Below are positions 7,170-15,739 of a stretch of DNA of 22,076 nucleotides, piece after piece (the first letter of the stretch is position 1; each line of letters starts with the position of its first letter). The notes beneath the pieces were generated by a model. The model made no database searches, was not told the DNA's origin, and saw only the letters and a program-made list of their open reading frames with translations. Position numbers and translations under genes: made by a program. The stretch is from Bacilli bacterium (GTDB lineage Bacteria > Bacillota_I > Bacilli_A > RF39 > UBA660): the NCBI GenBank assembly GCA_029004695.1, contig JAQVZB010000012.1:1-22076 (forward strand), written 5' to 3'.

Positions 7170-9120
7170 TTTTACTTTTAACAGTATCAATTGCTTTAAT
7201 TAATTCTTCTTCAGTCATTTTAGTATAACCTTTAATGCCATATTTTCTAGCTTGAGCTTTTAAATCATTCGGATTATTTAAACCAGAAAGTTTTCCAGTT
7301 TTAACTAATTCAACAATTTCTTCTCTAGTTAAAGTTTCTTTTTCAATTAATGTATCCGTTAGTAGCATAACTAAATCTTCATTTTCTTTAATAATTTTAG
7401 TTGCTTTTTTGTAACAAGAATCAATTATTTTTCTTACTTCTTGATCTATTTCTAAAGCTACAGTATCAGAAAAATTCCTTGACTTATTATAATCTCTTCC
7501 TAAAAATACTCCTTCACTTTTATGTTCAAATTGAACAGGACCTAAATCACTCATACCATATTCAGTAACCATAGAACGAGCTATTGAAGTTGCTTTTCTA
7601 AAATCATCTGAAGCTCCAGTTGTAATTTGACCCAAAAATAATTCTTCAGCAACACGACCAGATAATAAACTGGTAATACTTGCTAATAGTTCGTCTTTTG
7701 TCATAACAGCAAATTTTTCTTCTTTAGGTAACATCATCGTATAGCCACCAGCATGACCTCGAGGAATTATAGTTATTTTATGTACTTCATTTGCATTTTC
7801 TAATTTTATCCCTATAATAGCATGGCCTGATTCATGAATTGCAATTAATTTTTTCTCTTTATCAGTTATTTTTCTACTTTCTTTAGCAGGTCCCATTAAT
7901 ACTCTATCGGTTGCTTCATCAATTTCATTCATTGAAATTGATGATAAATCTCTTCTTACTGCAAGAAGTGCAGCTTCATTAAGTAAATTTTCTAAATCGG
8001 CTCCACTAAATCCAGGAGTCCTTTTTGATAAATTTTCTAAATTAACGGATTTATCAAATATTTTACCACGAGCATGAACTCCTAAAATAGCTTCTCGTTC
8101 CTTTTGATCTGGAAGACTTACTGTTACTTGACGATCAAATCTTCCTGGTCTTAATAAAGCTGGATCTAATACATCCGGTCTATTTGTTGCGGCAATTATT
8201 ATAATTCCTTCGTTAACTCCAAAACCATCCATTTCAGTTAATAGTTGATTTAAAGTTTGTTCTCTTTCATCATGTCCGCCACCTAAACCAGTTCCTCTTT
8301 GACGTCCAACTGCATCTATTTCATCTATAAATATTAAGCATGGAGCTGTTTGTTTAGCTTGTTTAAACATATCTCTGACTCGAGATGCCCCAACACCCAC
8401 AAATAATTCTACAAAATCAGATCCACTTATATAATAGAATGGTACATTAGCTTCTCCGGCTACTGCTTTAGCAAGTAATGTTTTGCCTGTCCCTGGTGGC
8501 CCTACTAATAGTACCCCTTTTGGAATTCTAGCACCTAGTTTTTGAAACTTTTTGGGATGTTTTAAAAAGTCTATTAATTCAGAAACCTCTTGTTTTTCCT
8601 CAACTAAACCAGCTACGTCAGTGAACTTTACAGTTCCTCCCTCTTCATTAAGTTTAGCTCTACTTCTGCCAAAATCCATACTATTTTTATTACTTCCACC
8701 AATTTTAGTAAATAACCAAATCATAACCCCTATTAATAATAATGTCGGTATAATATTGACAAAAATAGTTACAAAACTACTGTTTTCTGGATTAGGAGTA
8801 GTCACCATTTCTATTTCATCTTCAGTAATATAAACTAATATTTTTTCTAAAACTGGTTCAGATAAAGGAACATTAACTTTAAAACTTTCTATTTCCGAAT
8901 ATTCTTTTAATTGACCGGTAACAAAATATACCCCAGCTCTAGTTTTTTCAGTAATTTCAATTTTTTCTACTGTACCTTTAGATAATTCAGTAATAAATTC
9001 ATTATAAGTGAATTCATTAACCTTATATTTTGATAAATTATAAAATACCATTACACTTATTATTACCATAAATAAAATAATATATGGTATTGTTTGTCTT
9101 TGATAATTTTTATTCTTCAT
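7156..9120 (-). CDS. ftsH: ATP-dependent zinc metalloprotease FtsH
   Basis: A 654-residue membrane AAA+ protease. The order is TM1 (about 10-28), an extracytoplasmic domain, TM2 (about 115-137) and the AAA module with Walker A GPPGTGKT (207-214) and Walker B FIDEIDA (264-270). The second region of homology (ATNRPDVLDPALLRPGRFDR) and the zinc-protease site HESGH (429-433) follow, with Asp505 as the likely third ligand. It forms a hexamer that degrades membrane proteins and regulators. The start overlaps the tilS stop by 11 bases, with an AAGGAGAG site. After the peptidase domain, residues about 615-645 (DLKAQARKYGIKGYTKMTEE and onward) resemble the Rho N-terminal/SAP-like helix-extended-loop-helix motif, which is not a standard FtsH ending. 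Confidence 0.97.
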   Translation of the reverse strand: MKNKNYQRQTIPYIILFMVIISVMVFYNLSKYKVNEFTYNEFITELSKGTVEKIEITEKTRAGVYFVTGQLKEYSEIESFKVNVPLSEPVLEKILVYITEDEIEMVTTPNPENSSFVTIFVNIIPTLLLIGVMIWLFTKIGGSNKNSMDFGRSRAKLNEEGGTVKFTDVAGLVEEKQEVSELIDFLKHPKKFQKLGARIPKGVLLVGPPGTGKTLLAKAVAGEANVPFYYISGSDFVELFVGVGASRVRDMFKQAKQTAPCLIFIDEIDAVGRQRGTGLGGGHDEREQTLNQLLTEMDGFGVNEGIIIIAATNRPDVLDPALLRPGRFDRQVTVSLPDQKEREAILGVHARGKIFDKSVNLENLSKRTPGFSGADLENLLNEAALLAVRRDLSSISMNEIDEATDRVLMGPAKESRKITDKEKKLIAIHESGHAIIGIKLENANEVHKITIIPRGHAGGYTMMLPKEEKFAVMTKDELLASITSLLSGRVAEELFLGQITTGASDDFRKATSIARSMVTEYGMSDLGPVQFEHKSEGVFLGRDYNKSRNFSDTVALEIDQEVRKIIDSCYKKATKIIKENEDLVMLLTDTLIEKETLTREEIVELVKTGKLSGLNNPNDLKAQARKYGIKGYTKMTEEELIKAIDTVKSKKDID

Positions 9121-10444
9121 TAATACTCTCCTTTTTTTCGTACTTTAATATTATATCATAAGTTTCATTTTTTTGTTTATCAAAAATGCTTTTTTTAATT
9201 CCTGGAATCCATAATATTTCTTTATTATTATCTACTATAATTGGCTGAAAGCTTCTTTCTTGCATTGATAATTTATTATCGATAAAAATAGAACTTATTT
9301 TTTTTGAACCATTAAGATTTTTAACTTTAATTTTATCGCCATTTTTTCTATTTCTTACATATAATGGTAATTTTATTTCTTTACTATTTAACCTTATAAC
9401 AAAATTACTTTTTTCTTCGCATTTTTTTATATTATAATATAAATATCCACATGGTAGTTCCAAATTATCATTAAATATATAATTATAAGAAATTGATTTA
9501 TCATTATTAAAAATAAATTTTAATTGATTATAATTTTTATATACCTTTAATTTTCGCGGTAAAATCACATAAGAATTCTTTTTATTACTATTAATTAATT
9601 TAAAAATTAATTCTACATGATTATTATTAATATTGATAATATTTTTATCATATATTTTTGATAATATTTTTTGTAACAATCTAATTTTAAATATTTCATC
9701 TAACAAATTAAATTCAAGTAAATCTAAAATATTATCTTGGTATATTTTATTATATATTATAATAGTTTCGTTATTAAAGTATTCTTCATATTTATTTATC
9801 ATTTGATTAAATTCTAAAAACTTTAAATGAACTTTAGGATTCTCTTTTTTTAATTCGGGCAATATATAATGTCTGTAACGATTTCGTAAATAATTATCTT
9901 GTTCATTAGTACAATCTAAAGCATACGATATTTTATTTAAATCAGCATAATTAATTATATCTTCTTTTGTATTAAAGATTAATGGACGCACAATATAATA
10001 ATCACCATTTTTGGCAATAATATTAAAACCAGCATAGCCTTTAAAAGTTGTACCTCTGGTTAATCGCATTAAAATTGTTTCCATTAGGTCATCCCCATGA
10101 TGGGCAGTAAATAAATATTTAGCATTATATTTTTTAATTAAATCAGCAAAAAAATTATATCTAATAATTCGTGCATTCATTTCTAGATTGCCAACCGGAT
10201 ATTTTTTAATTGTTTTTAATTCAAATATTAAATTATTTGATTCACAATATTTTTTTAACAATATTTCTTCTTTATCTGATTCTTTTCTTAATTTATGATT
10301 AACATGAGCTACAATGATGTTTAAATTATTTTTTTTTAATAAATCTAATAATACCATTGAATCAGGGCCAAAAGAACATGCCAAAATAACATAATCTTTA
10401 TTATCAATATTTAAATTTTCAATTAAATTAATTGCAGCTTTCAT
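9110..10444 (-). CDS. tilS: tRNA(Ile)-lysidine synthase TilS
   Basis: An N-type ATP pyrophosphatase that converts C34 of the CAU-anticodon tRNA-Ile to lysidine, which is essential for reading AUA, a frequent codon in this AT-rich genome. The PP-loop is SFGPDS (24-29 from this start), with Phe replacing the second residue of the usual SGGxDS. VAHVNHKLR, HHGDDLMETILMRLTRGT and YLRNRYRHYILP mark the catalytic and tRNA-binding core, and a C-terminal TilS domain ends the protein. I choose the ATG at 10444 (444 residues) with GGTGA just upstream; the open frame extends back to a TTG at 10456. It is first in the tilS-ftsH operon. Confidence 0.94.
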   Translation of the reverse strand: MKAAINLIENLNIDNKDYVILACSFGPDSMVLLDLLKKNNLNIIVAHVNHKLRKESDKEEILLKKYCESNNLIFELKTIKKYPVGNLEMNARIIRYNFFADLIKKYNAKYLFTAHHGDDLMETILMRLTRGTTFKGYAGFNIIAKNGDYYIVRPLIFNTKEDIINYADLNKISYALDCTNEQDNYLRNRYRHYILPELKKENPKVHLKFLEFNQMINKYEEYFNNETIIIYNKIYQDNILDLLEFNLLDEIFKIRLLQKILSKIYDKNIININNNHVELIFKLINSNKKNSYVILPRKLKVYKNYNQLKFIFNNDKSISYNYIFNDNLELPCGYLYYNIKKCEEKSNFVIRLNSKEIKLPLYVRNRKNGDKIKVKNLNGSKKISSIFIDNKLSMQERSFQPIIVDNNKEILWIPGIKKSIFDKQKNETYDIILKYEKKESINEE

Positions 10445-10466
10445 TAGATTCACCAACTTATTTAAT

Positions 10467-10495
10467 AGTATATAATTAATACTTTTTTATTTCAA
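10467..10495 (-). promoter_or_regulatory. Promoter of the tilS-ftsH operon
   Basis: On the minus strand TTGAAA (10495-10490) and TATACT (10472-10467) are separated by exactly 17 bases, and the -10 lies about 22 bases before the preferred tilS ATG. It sits immediately downstream of the stop codon of the 213-residue gene. Confidence 0.75.
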
Positions 10496-10502
10496 CAGAT
10501 AA

Positions 10503-11144
10503 TTATTTATATTTTAATATTTTTTCTTTAATAGTTTCGTTATTAGTTTTTTCCCAATCAATATTTTGTAATTGTCTCCTGAAATTTGCAAATAAAACAA
10601 AAAAGGGCCAATATCTTCCTCCACTTTCAGTAATTCTGATATTATATGTCGGACGAGATAACAAATTTTCATTGCTATTATTTTTATTTTTCGAAAAAAC
10701 AATTTCTATTATTTTATCAATTTTTTTTATAGTTAATATACTAGAATATTCAAATTCATCGTAATCATCACTATGTAAAGTAATTATACCATTATTAATT
10801 AAACCGTTTGCTTCAGCTTTCTTTCTGAATCTTAATTTTTGTTGTTCATTTTTCCTTCTAAGTTTTATTATATCATTAAGTGATATATCTCTTAAACCTT
10901 CTTCTTTTAAAGGAAAAATATTGCCATTTATAATATCTTGATATAATTGTTTAAATAATATATATATTTCACCATCTTCTTCTTTTATAGTAAAAATAAT
11001 ATCTTCATTATTAAGGTAATAGTTAAGCTCGGGAAACCAACATAAATCAGGTAAATTATTTCTTGCAATAACAAAAGAATTAACGCCATCACATATTATT
11101 ATATCCGGATTATTTTCATTATTTATTTTTTCTATTTTTATCAT
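10503..11144 (-). CDS. Hypothetical protein, 213 residues, no recognised family
   Basis: I do not recognise this protein. It is hydrophilic with no signal or membrane segment. The N-terminal half is rich in acidic and aromatic residues (DIIICDG, CWFPELNYYL, FTIKEEDGEIYILFKQLYQD). A basic helix follows in the middle (LRRKNEQQKLRFRKKAEANG, about 95-114), and the C-terminal part has an ITESGGRYWPFFVLFANFRRQL segment. The basic stretch might touch nucleic acid, but this is a guess. It follows rpsI after a terminator, and upstream of the ATG I see neither a good Shine-Dalgarno site nor a clear promoter, so the true start is uncertain. AT-rich codon use matches the neighbours, which favours a real gene. 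Confidence 0.65.
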   Translation of the reverse strand: MIKIEKINNENNPDIIICDGVNSFVIARNNLPDLCWFPELNYYLNNEDIIFTIKEEDGEIYILFKQLYQDIINGNIFPLKEEGLRDISLNDIIKLRRKNEQQKLRFRKKAEANGLINNGIITLHSDDYDEFEYSSILTIKKIDKIIEIVFSKNKNNSNENLLSRPTYNIRITESGGRYWPFFVLFANFRRQLQNIDWEKTNNETIKEKILKYK

Positions 11145-11155
11145 ATTATCTTATA

Positions 11156-11185
11156 TAAAAAATCTCGCAAATAATTATTTACGAG
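11156..11185 (-). terminator. Intrinsic terminator after rpsI
   Basis: On the minus strand CTCG-T-AAA and TTT-G-CGAG pair (one G:T wobble) around a TAATTA loop (stem 11164-11185). An ATTTTTT run follows, about 10 bases after the rpsI stop. Confidence 0.85.
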
Positions 11186-11195
11186 TTTTAATATC

Positions 11196-11612
11196 CTATC
11201 TTTTACTAAATTGAGGTGCTTTACGAGCTTTTTTAAGACCATACTTTTTACGTTCTTTAACACGTGGATCACGAGTAATCATACCTTCAATTTTTAATAT
11301 TTTACGAAAAGCATCATCTCTTGTTTGATCAGCATCTTTATCATATTCAAGTAAACATTTAGTAATTCCTAATCTAATAGCTCCTGCTTGGCCTTTAAAT
11401 CCTCCACCTTTTACTTTAATACTAAAATCAAATGTTTTTTCAGTATTTGTAAGTACTAATGGTTGTTTTAAATCCATAACTAAAGTTGCAAAAGGCATAT
11501 ATTCATTAACATCTTTACCATTTATTATAATATTTCCTTTTCCTGAAACCATTTTTACTTGGGCAATTGACTCTTTTCTTCTGCCTGTAGCAGTAATTTC
11601 ATTTTTTTTCAT
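11196..11612 (-). CDS. rpsI: 30S ribosomal protein S9
   Basis: A 138-residue S9/uS9. It has TGRRKESIAQVKM (about 9-21), the GGGFKGQAGAIRLGI core (about 69-83), DPRVKERKKYGLKKARKAP and the invariant basic tail ending QFSKR. That tail reaches the decoding centre near P-site tRNA. Its length is normal for Firmicutes. It follows rplM by 9 bases in the conserved rplM-rpsI operon and is closed by a clear terminator. Confidence 0.98.
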   Translation of the reverse strand: MKKNEITATGRRKESIAQVKMVSGKGNIIINGKDVNEYMPFATLVMDLKQPLVLTNTEKTFDFSIKVKGGGFKGQAGAIRLGITKCLLEYDKDADQTRDDAFRKILKIEGMITRDPRVKERKKYGLKKARKAPQFSKR

Positions 11613-11621
11613 CTTTATCTC

Positions 11622-12053
11622 CTAATCAATTGATAATTCAGTTGGCATTTGAGCTTGATGTTTATGGTCTGGCCCAGCATATACAAATAATTTCTTGTAC
11701 ATTTGTCTACCTAAGCGTCCTTTTGGAAGCATACCTTTAATAGCTCTTTCCACCATTTCAACTGGATAACTTTCTATCATAGTTTTCGCATTACGTTCTC
11801 TTAATCCTCCAGGGTATCCTGAATGATTGTAATACATTTTATTATTGATTTTATCACCAGTTAATTTAACTTTATTAGCATTAACAATAATAATAAAATC
11901 ACCACCATCAATATGAGGGGTAAATGTAGGTTTATGTTTTCCTCTCAATATGTGAGCAGCTTTTGTAGCCATTCTACCTAAAGGAATCCCATTTGCATCT
12001 ATTAAATACCACTTACGATCAACAGCTTCTTTTTTTTGCATAAATGTTTTCAT
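11622..12053 (-). CDS. rplM: 50S ribosomal protein L13
   Basis: A 143-residue L13/uL13 of standard length. It has KWYLIDANGIPLGRMATKAAHILRGKHKPTFTPH at the N-terminus, GDFIIIVNANKVKLTGDKI, YNHSGYPGG and AIKGMLPKGRLGRQMYKKLFVYAGPDHKHQAQ. L13 is an early-assembly protein of the large subunit. The ribosome site AGGAAGGAAA (12061-12070) lies about 10 bases from the ATG, next to one strand of a leader hairpin, so autoregulation through the leader is plausible. Confidence 0.98.
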   Translation of the reverse strand: MKTFMQKKEAVDRKWYLIDANGIPLGRMATKAAHILRGKHKPTFTPHIDGGDFIIIVNANKVKLTGDKINNKMYYNHSGYPGGLRERNAKTMIESYPVEMVERAIKGMLPKGRLGRQMYKKLFVYAGPDHKHQAQMPTELSID

Positions 12054-12069
12054 TTCAATATTTCCTTCC

Positions 12070-12117
12070 TATACTAATATCTTTATGATTTCCCAGGTCA
12101 TAAAAGAAAAAAGTATA
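12070..12117 (-). promoter_or_regulatory. Structured rplM 5' leader, candidate L13 autoregulatory element
   Basis: Two nested inverted repeats lie between the rplM promoter and its ribosome site. The inner stem pairs tttatga (12082-12088) with tcataaa (12098-12104) around a loop reading CCTGGGAAA on the RNA strand. The outer stem pairs tatact (12070-12075) with agtata (12112-12117). The outer strand at 12070-12075 abuts the GGAAGG ribosome site, so its folding could mask translation initiation. Bacilli are known to have L13 leader RNAs; I cannot confirm a match to that family by eye. Confidence 0.5.
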
Positions 12118-12133
12118 AAATGTACCGCTTTAA

Positions 12134-12162
12134 ATTATATGAAATTAATTATTAAAAGTCAA
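12134..12162 (-). promoter_or_regulatory. Promoter of rplM-rpsI
   Basis: On the minus strand TTGACT (12162-12157) and TATAAT (12139-12134) are separated by 17 bases, close to the sigma-A consensus. This fits a highly expressed ribosomal operon. Transcription would start near 12127, giving a leader of about 70 bases. Confidence 0.88.
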
Positions 12163-12190
12163 CCTTAACTTATTAAAAATTAAGACTTTT
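12154..12190 (-). terminator. Possible weak terminator after the DUF2079 gene
   Basis: On the minus strand AAAAGTC (12190-12184) can pair with GACTTTT (12160-12154) around an AT-rich interior that contains a second TTAA/TTAA pairing. It overlaps the rplM -35 box, the loop is large and the T-run is poor, so it may equally be chance in AT-rich DNA. Confidence 0.3.
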
Positions 12191-12195
12191 ACAAT

Positions 12196-13959
12196 TTAAT
12201 TACTCTTTTTAAACTTATATATTGCAATTATATCATCAAAATAATATATTTCTTTATATTTATTTGTTTTAAAACTACTTAGATTATATTTTTCTTTATT
12301 ATAGCGAAGATCTAAAACTATATAATCAGTTTTTTTATTAGTGTAGTCATAATCATATAGTTCATCTACATACCATAAATTAGCTACGAAAAAGGTTGTT
12401 GCTTTAACACTTTTATTATCCGGAATTAGATTTAAACCTTCATTTATTATTTTGGTTTGTTCGATATTATTAATATATGTTTTAATTATTGTAGTTTTCG
12501 GAAAATGAGTTGCTGAAAAAAATATTAAGGAAGATGATACTCCACAAATCAAAAGCTTTTTAACAAGCTTTTTAGGTAAATTTTTTATATTTATTATGGC
12601 AAGATAAAATAGAAAAGCAATACTTCCATATGTATATTGAAAGCCAATATTATATTGATAACCATAATTTGTCATTAGATTTATTAATACAAGCGGTAAT
12701 AATAAAATTATTCCCGATGGTTTTTTTATTGCAAGAGGTAACAATGCCATAGGTACAAACATATAAATTAGAAAGTTTAGTTTTTCGACATTTAATAATT
12801 GATAAAATAAATAAGCTGGGTTTTTAATTATATTAATTATAACAGAAATAAGATTATTTTCTCCATTAAAAAGGAAATTTTCATAACGATAAGCCATTAT
12901 TCCTTCACCGTATATTTGCATTAAAGTAGTAACCAAAGAAAAATATATTACTGACGCAATTATTAAGTGCCAACCATTTATGTTTTTTCTTTTAGAAAAT
13001 AATAAATATAAACCAATAAATCCTATATATACAGCAGCATCTTCTTTAACTAACATAACTAATAAAACAAATAAAGCGGTTAATTTAGAATTGCCTTTTT
13101 CTATAAAATAAAATAAATACAATAATAAAACGGCTAATATTTTATTTTCATGAAAATAATAAAAATTCCCACCGATAAGAGCCGGCATTAATATATAAAT
13201 AATTGATAAGGCAATTATTATTTTATCATTATACTTATAATGTTTACATAATTTATAAATGGGTATAAGTCCAAGTGCTATTACAATTGCTTGCATTATA
13301 AGAAGTGTAACAGGATTAGAAAAAATTAGATAAAAAGGTAAAAAAAGATAAAGAATAGGTGAAAAATGAACCGCAAAATGACTTAATAGATTACTTCTTT
13401 CAACAGTTGTGTAAGGAATTAATGTTTCATTCATATAATGAAACATTTGCGAAAAAATTCCAAAATCATAACTTGGCGCTAAATAGGAAAGATAATAAAG
13501 AATTGTTAAAGAAGAAATAAACCCCACAAAAAGTATACCTAAGCTTGTACATATTATTATAGTTATGTTTTTCTTAATAAAAAAGCTTTTAAGTTTATTA
13601 TTATAATAAAAAACAAGTGCCCCCATAATTATTGATGAGACAAGAGCATAATAAAAATTTTGTACCATTGTATTTGTAACTATAAATAATGATAAGCATG
13701 AACAAATTAATATATAAGACTCCCAATTTTTATATAACTTATTTTTAGAAAATAAACATAATAAAAGAAATAATAATATAATTATTAAGAAATGAGGTAA
13801 AAATGAAATAGAATTAAAAAATGCACTAGTATTAAAATTATTTTTAGAAAATAATATCTCTACTAATGATACAGAGATAAACGAAATTAATAATTTAGTA
13901 ATTAATGAAAAGGCATTTTGTTTTTTTATTATTTTAATTATTTTTTTTAATTTATCCAT
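12196..13959 (-). CDS. DUF2079 family polytopic membrane protein
   Basis: A 587-residue membrane protein with about a dozen hydrophobic helices. The DUF2079 pattern is visible: YDFGIFSQMFHYMNETL (about 164-180), SHFAVHFSPILYLFLPFYLI (about 193-212), YFHENKILAVLLLYLFYF and VKEDAAVYIGFIGLYLLF. The family is thought to resemble GT-C-fold membrane glycosyltransferases, with acidic residues in an early extracytoplasmic loop, but no substrate is established. The last roughly 90 residues form a soluble extracytoplasmic domain. It follows gltX by 24 bases with an AGGTAAC-like ribosome site and probably shares its transcript. The family call is good; the reaction is unknown. Confidence 0.83.
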   Translation of the reverse strand: MDKLKKIIKIIKKQNAFSLITKLLISFISVSLVEILFSKNNFNTSAFFNSISFLPHFLIIILLFLLLCLFSKNKLYKNWESYILICSCLSLFIVTNTMVQNFYYALVSSIIMGALVFYYNNKLKSFFIKKNITIIICTSLGILFVGFISSLTILYYLSYLAPSYDFGIFSQMFHYMNETLIPYTTVERSNLLSHFAVHFSPILYLFLPFYLIFSNPVTLLIMQAIVIALGLIPIYKLCKHYKYNDKIIIALSIIYILMPALIGGNFYYFHENKILAVLLLYLFYFIEKGNSKLTALFVLLVMLVKEDAAVYIGFIGLYLLFSKRKNINGWHLIIASVIYFSLVTTLMQIYGEGIMAYRYENFLFNGENNLISVIINIIKNPAYLFYQLLNVEKLNFLIYMFVPMALLPLAIKKPSGIILLLPLVLINLMTNYGYQYNIGFQYTYGSIAFLFYLAIINIKNLPKKLVKKLLICGVSSSLIFFSATHFPKTTIIKTYINNIEQTKIINEGLNLIPDNKSVKATTFFVANLWYVDELYDYDYTNKKTDYIVLDLRYNKEKYNLSSFKTNKYKEIYYFDDIIAIYKFKKSN

Positions 13960-13983
13960 AGTTACCTCTATTTATTTTTAATT

Positions 13984-15633
13984 TTACTTACATATTTTTT
14001 CAAATCTTTGAATAATTTTTTTGGCACCTAATAACTTCATTATTTGAAATAGATCTGGTGAAACATCTTTTGTAGTTATAGCTAATCTTAAAATATTGCT
14101 AATATCAGCTACACTTCCCTTATAATTACTTGGATTTTCTTTATATAACTTCATATCTGAAGCAAATCCGACTTCATCACTTAATTGTTTAATTTTTAGA
14201 AACCAGTTCTCTTTATCATCATTATAATCATAATATTTTTCAATATATAAATTAATAATTCTTTTGTAATTTTCTGAATTATTAACTTTAGTAAAATCAA
14301 TGTTTTCATTATTAAATAATTCATCATACATGTACCAAATATTTTCTTTCACTTCTGACCAAGAAGCAAAATCTTTTCGAGGTTTTTTTTGCTCTCTTTC
14401 AATATTTAGTATATTGATGGAATATTCAGGATATTTATTTAATAAATTATATAATTCTTTATCATAAATAGATGACCATTCTAAAACATTAAGATAAACT
14501 TCTTTTGCAGTTAATCTAGAAATATAATTTTTAGAAATATTTAATAATTTCTCTAAATCAAATAATGACCCACTAGCTGACATTTTTTTAAAATCAAATT
14601 TAAATTTTTCTATACCTTTATCTGAATTTTGATTTAACCATTCCTCAAAATTAGAGTTTGCAGTTGTCATCAAATAAAGTTCAACAGCTTTAATAGGTAT
14701 TCCTTTTTCATGATAATAACTAAGAGCAGCTTCAGGATCTTTTCTTTTAGATATCTTTCTAATAGAATCTCCATCTTTTTTGTTAACGGGCGCTAAATGG
14801 CAATATTTAGGCATTTCAAAATTTAATAAATCAAATAATTGTTTATGTACAGGAAATGAACTTAACCATTCATCGCCTCTTAATATATGTGTTACTCTCA
14901 TTAAATGATCATCAATAACATGGGCAAAATGATAAAGAGGAATTCCATCTGATTTAAGCAATATGATGTCTAAATCATTTTCCGGAAAATCTATTTTACC
15001 TTTAATTAAATCTTGACAGCTAATTTTTTTATTAAAGTTTCCCGGTGATTTTAATCTTAATGTATATGAAATACCATTTATAATTTTTTGTTCTATCTCC
15101 TCATACGATAAGTATCTACATTTAGCATATCTTCCGTAATATCCCAATCTTTCTTTTCTTGATTCTTGATTTAATCTAATTTCATTTAAATCATCTTCAC
15201 TACAAAAACATGGATAAGCTAAATTTTTTTCTATTAAACTTTTAGCAAATGTTTGGTATATTTCTTTTCTTTCACTTTGTAAATAAGGCCCATATATTCC
15301 CTTATCTTCAGCTTGATTAATTCTTCCTTCTTTAATTTCAATATTAAAATTTGTTAAATCATCTATTATACCTTGTATTCCATTATCAACACTTCTTTTT
15401 AAATCTGTATCCTCAATTCTTAAAAAAAATATTCCCTTGGTATCTTCAGCTATTTTTTTTGCTATAAAAGCAGTTCTTAAACTGCCCATATGAACAAAAC
15501 CAGTCGGAGATGGGGCAAATCTAGTTACTATGGCATTAGAAGGCAAATCTCTTTCAGGATATTTTTCTTCATAATAATTAATACTTTTATTAATATTTGG
15601 ATATAACATATTAGCTAATTTTTTATAGTCCAT
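13984..15633 (-). CDS. gltX: Glutamyl-tRNA synthetase
   Basis: A class I synthetase of 549 residues, about 60 longer than the usual bacterial enzyme. It shows RFAPSPTGFVHMGSLRTA with the HIGH-equivalent HMGS (48-51), FLRIEDTD (70-77), a Zn-type C-x-C (142, 144) with a later Cys172, HVIDDHLMRVTHILRGDEW (about 238-256) and the KMSKS-equivalent KISKR (293-297) followed by KDPEAALSYY. It charges tRNA-Glu and, if nondiscriminating, also tRNA-Gln for GatCAB amidation; the sequence alone does not decide this. A 30-residue N-terminal extension precedes the fold. The ATG at 15633 has a GAAGG site upstream. The DUF2079 gene follows in the same direction. Confidence 0.93.
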   Translation of the reverse strand: MDYKKLANMLYPNINKSINYYEEKYPERDLPSNAIVTRFAPSPTGFVHMGSLRTAFIAKKIAEDTKGIFFLRIEDTDLKRSVDNGIQGIIDDLTNFNIEIKEGRINQAEDKGIYGPYLQSERKEIYQTFAKSLIEKNLAYPCFCSEDDLNEIRLNQESRKERLGYYGRYAKCRYLSYEEIEQKIINGISYTLRLKSPGNFNKKISCQDLIKGKIDFPENDLDIILLKSDGIPLYHFAHVIDDHLMRVTHILRGDEWLSSFPVHKQLFDLLNFEMPKYCHLAPVNKKDGDSIRKISKRKDPEAALSYYHEKGIPIKAVELYLMTTANSNFEEWLNQNSDKGIEKFKFDFKKMSASGSLFDLEKLLNISKNYISRLTAKEVYLNVLEWSSIYDKELYNLLNKYPEYSINILNIEREQKKPRKDFASWSEVKENIWYMYDELFNNENIDFTKVNNSENYKRIINLYIEKYYDYNDDKENWFLKIKQLSDEVGFASDMKLYKENPSNYKGSVADISNILRLAITTKDVSPDLFQIMKLLGAKKIIQRFEKICK

Positions 15634-15659
15634 TTTTTATGCCTTCTTTCATATTAAAT

Positions 15660-15690
15660 AATATATCATAATTTAAATTTATTTAAAATA
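15660..15690 (-). promoter_or_regulatory. Probable gltX promoter
   Basis: An extended -10, TGATATATT (minus strand, 15668-15660), lies about 27 bases before the gltX start. The -35 region is weak (TTTAAA-like at about 16-17 bases spacing). Confidence 0.45.
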
Positions 15691-15700
15691 GATTCACTAC

Positions 15701-15728
15701 AAAAAACAACGATTATATTCGTTGTTTT
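15701..15728 (-). terminator. Intrinsic terminator after hsp20
   Basis: A perfect 10-bp stem (aaaacaacga, 15703-15712, with its complement at 15719-15728) encloses a 6-base loop and is flanked by A and T tracts. It follows the hsp20 stop by 11 bases and isolates hsp20 from gltX. Confidence 0.85.
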
Positions 15729-15739
15729 AAGTTTTTTCT

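Noticed and set aside
10514..10702. Second minus-strand frame inside the 213-residue gene
   Set aside because: It is wholly nested in a longer frame on the same strand, with no independent start signal.
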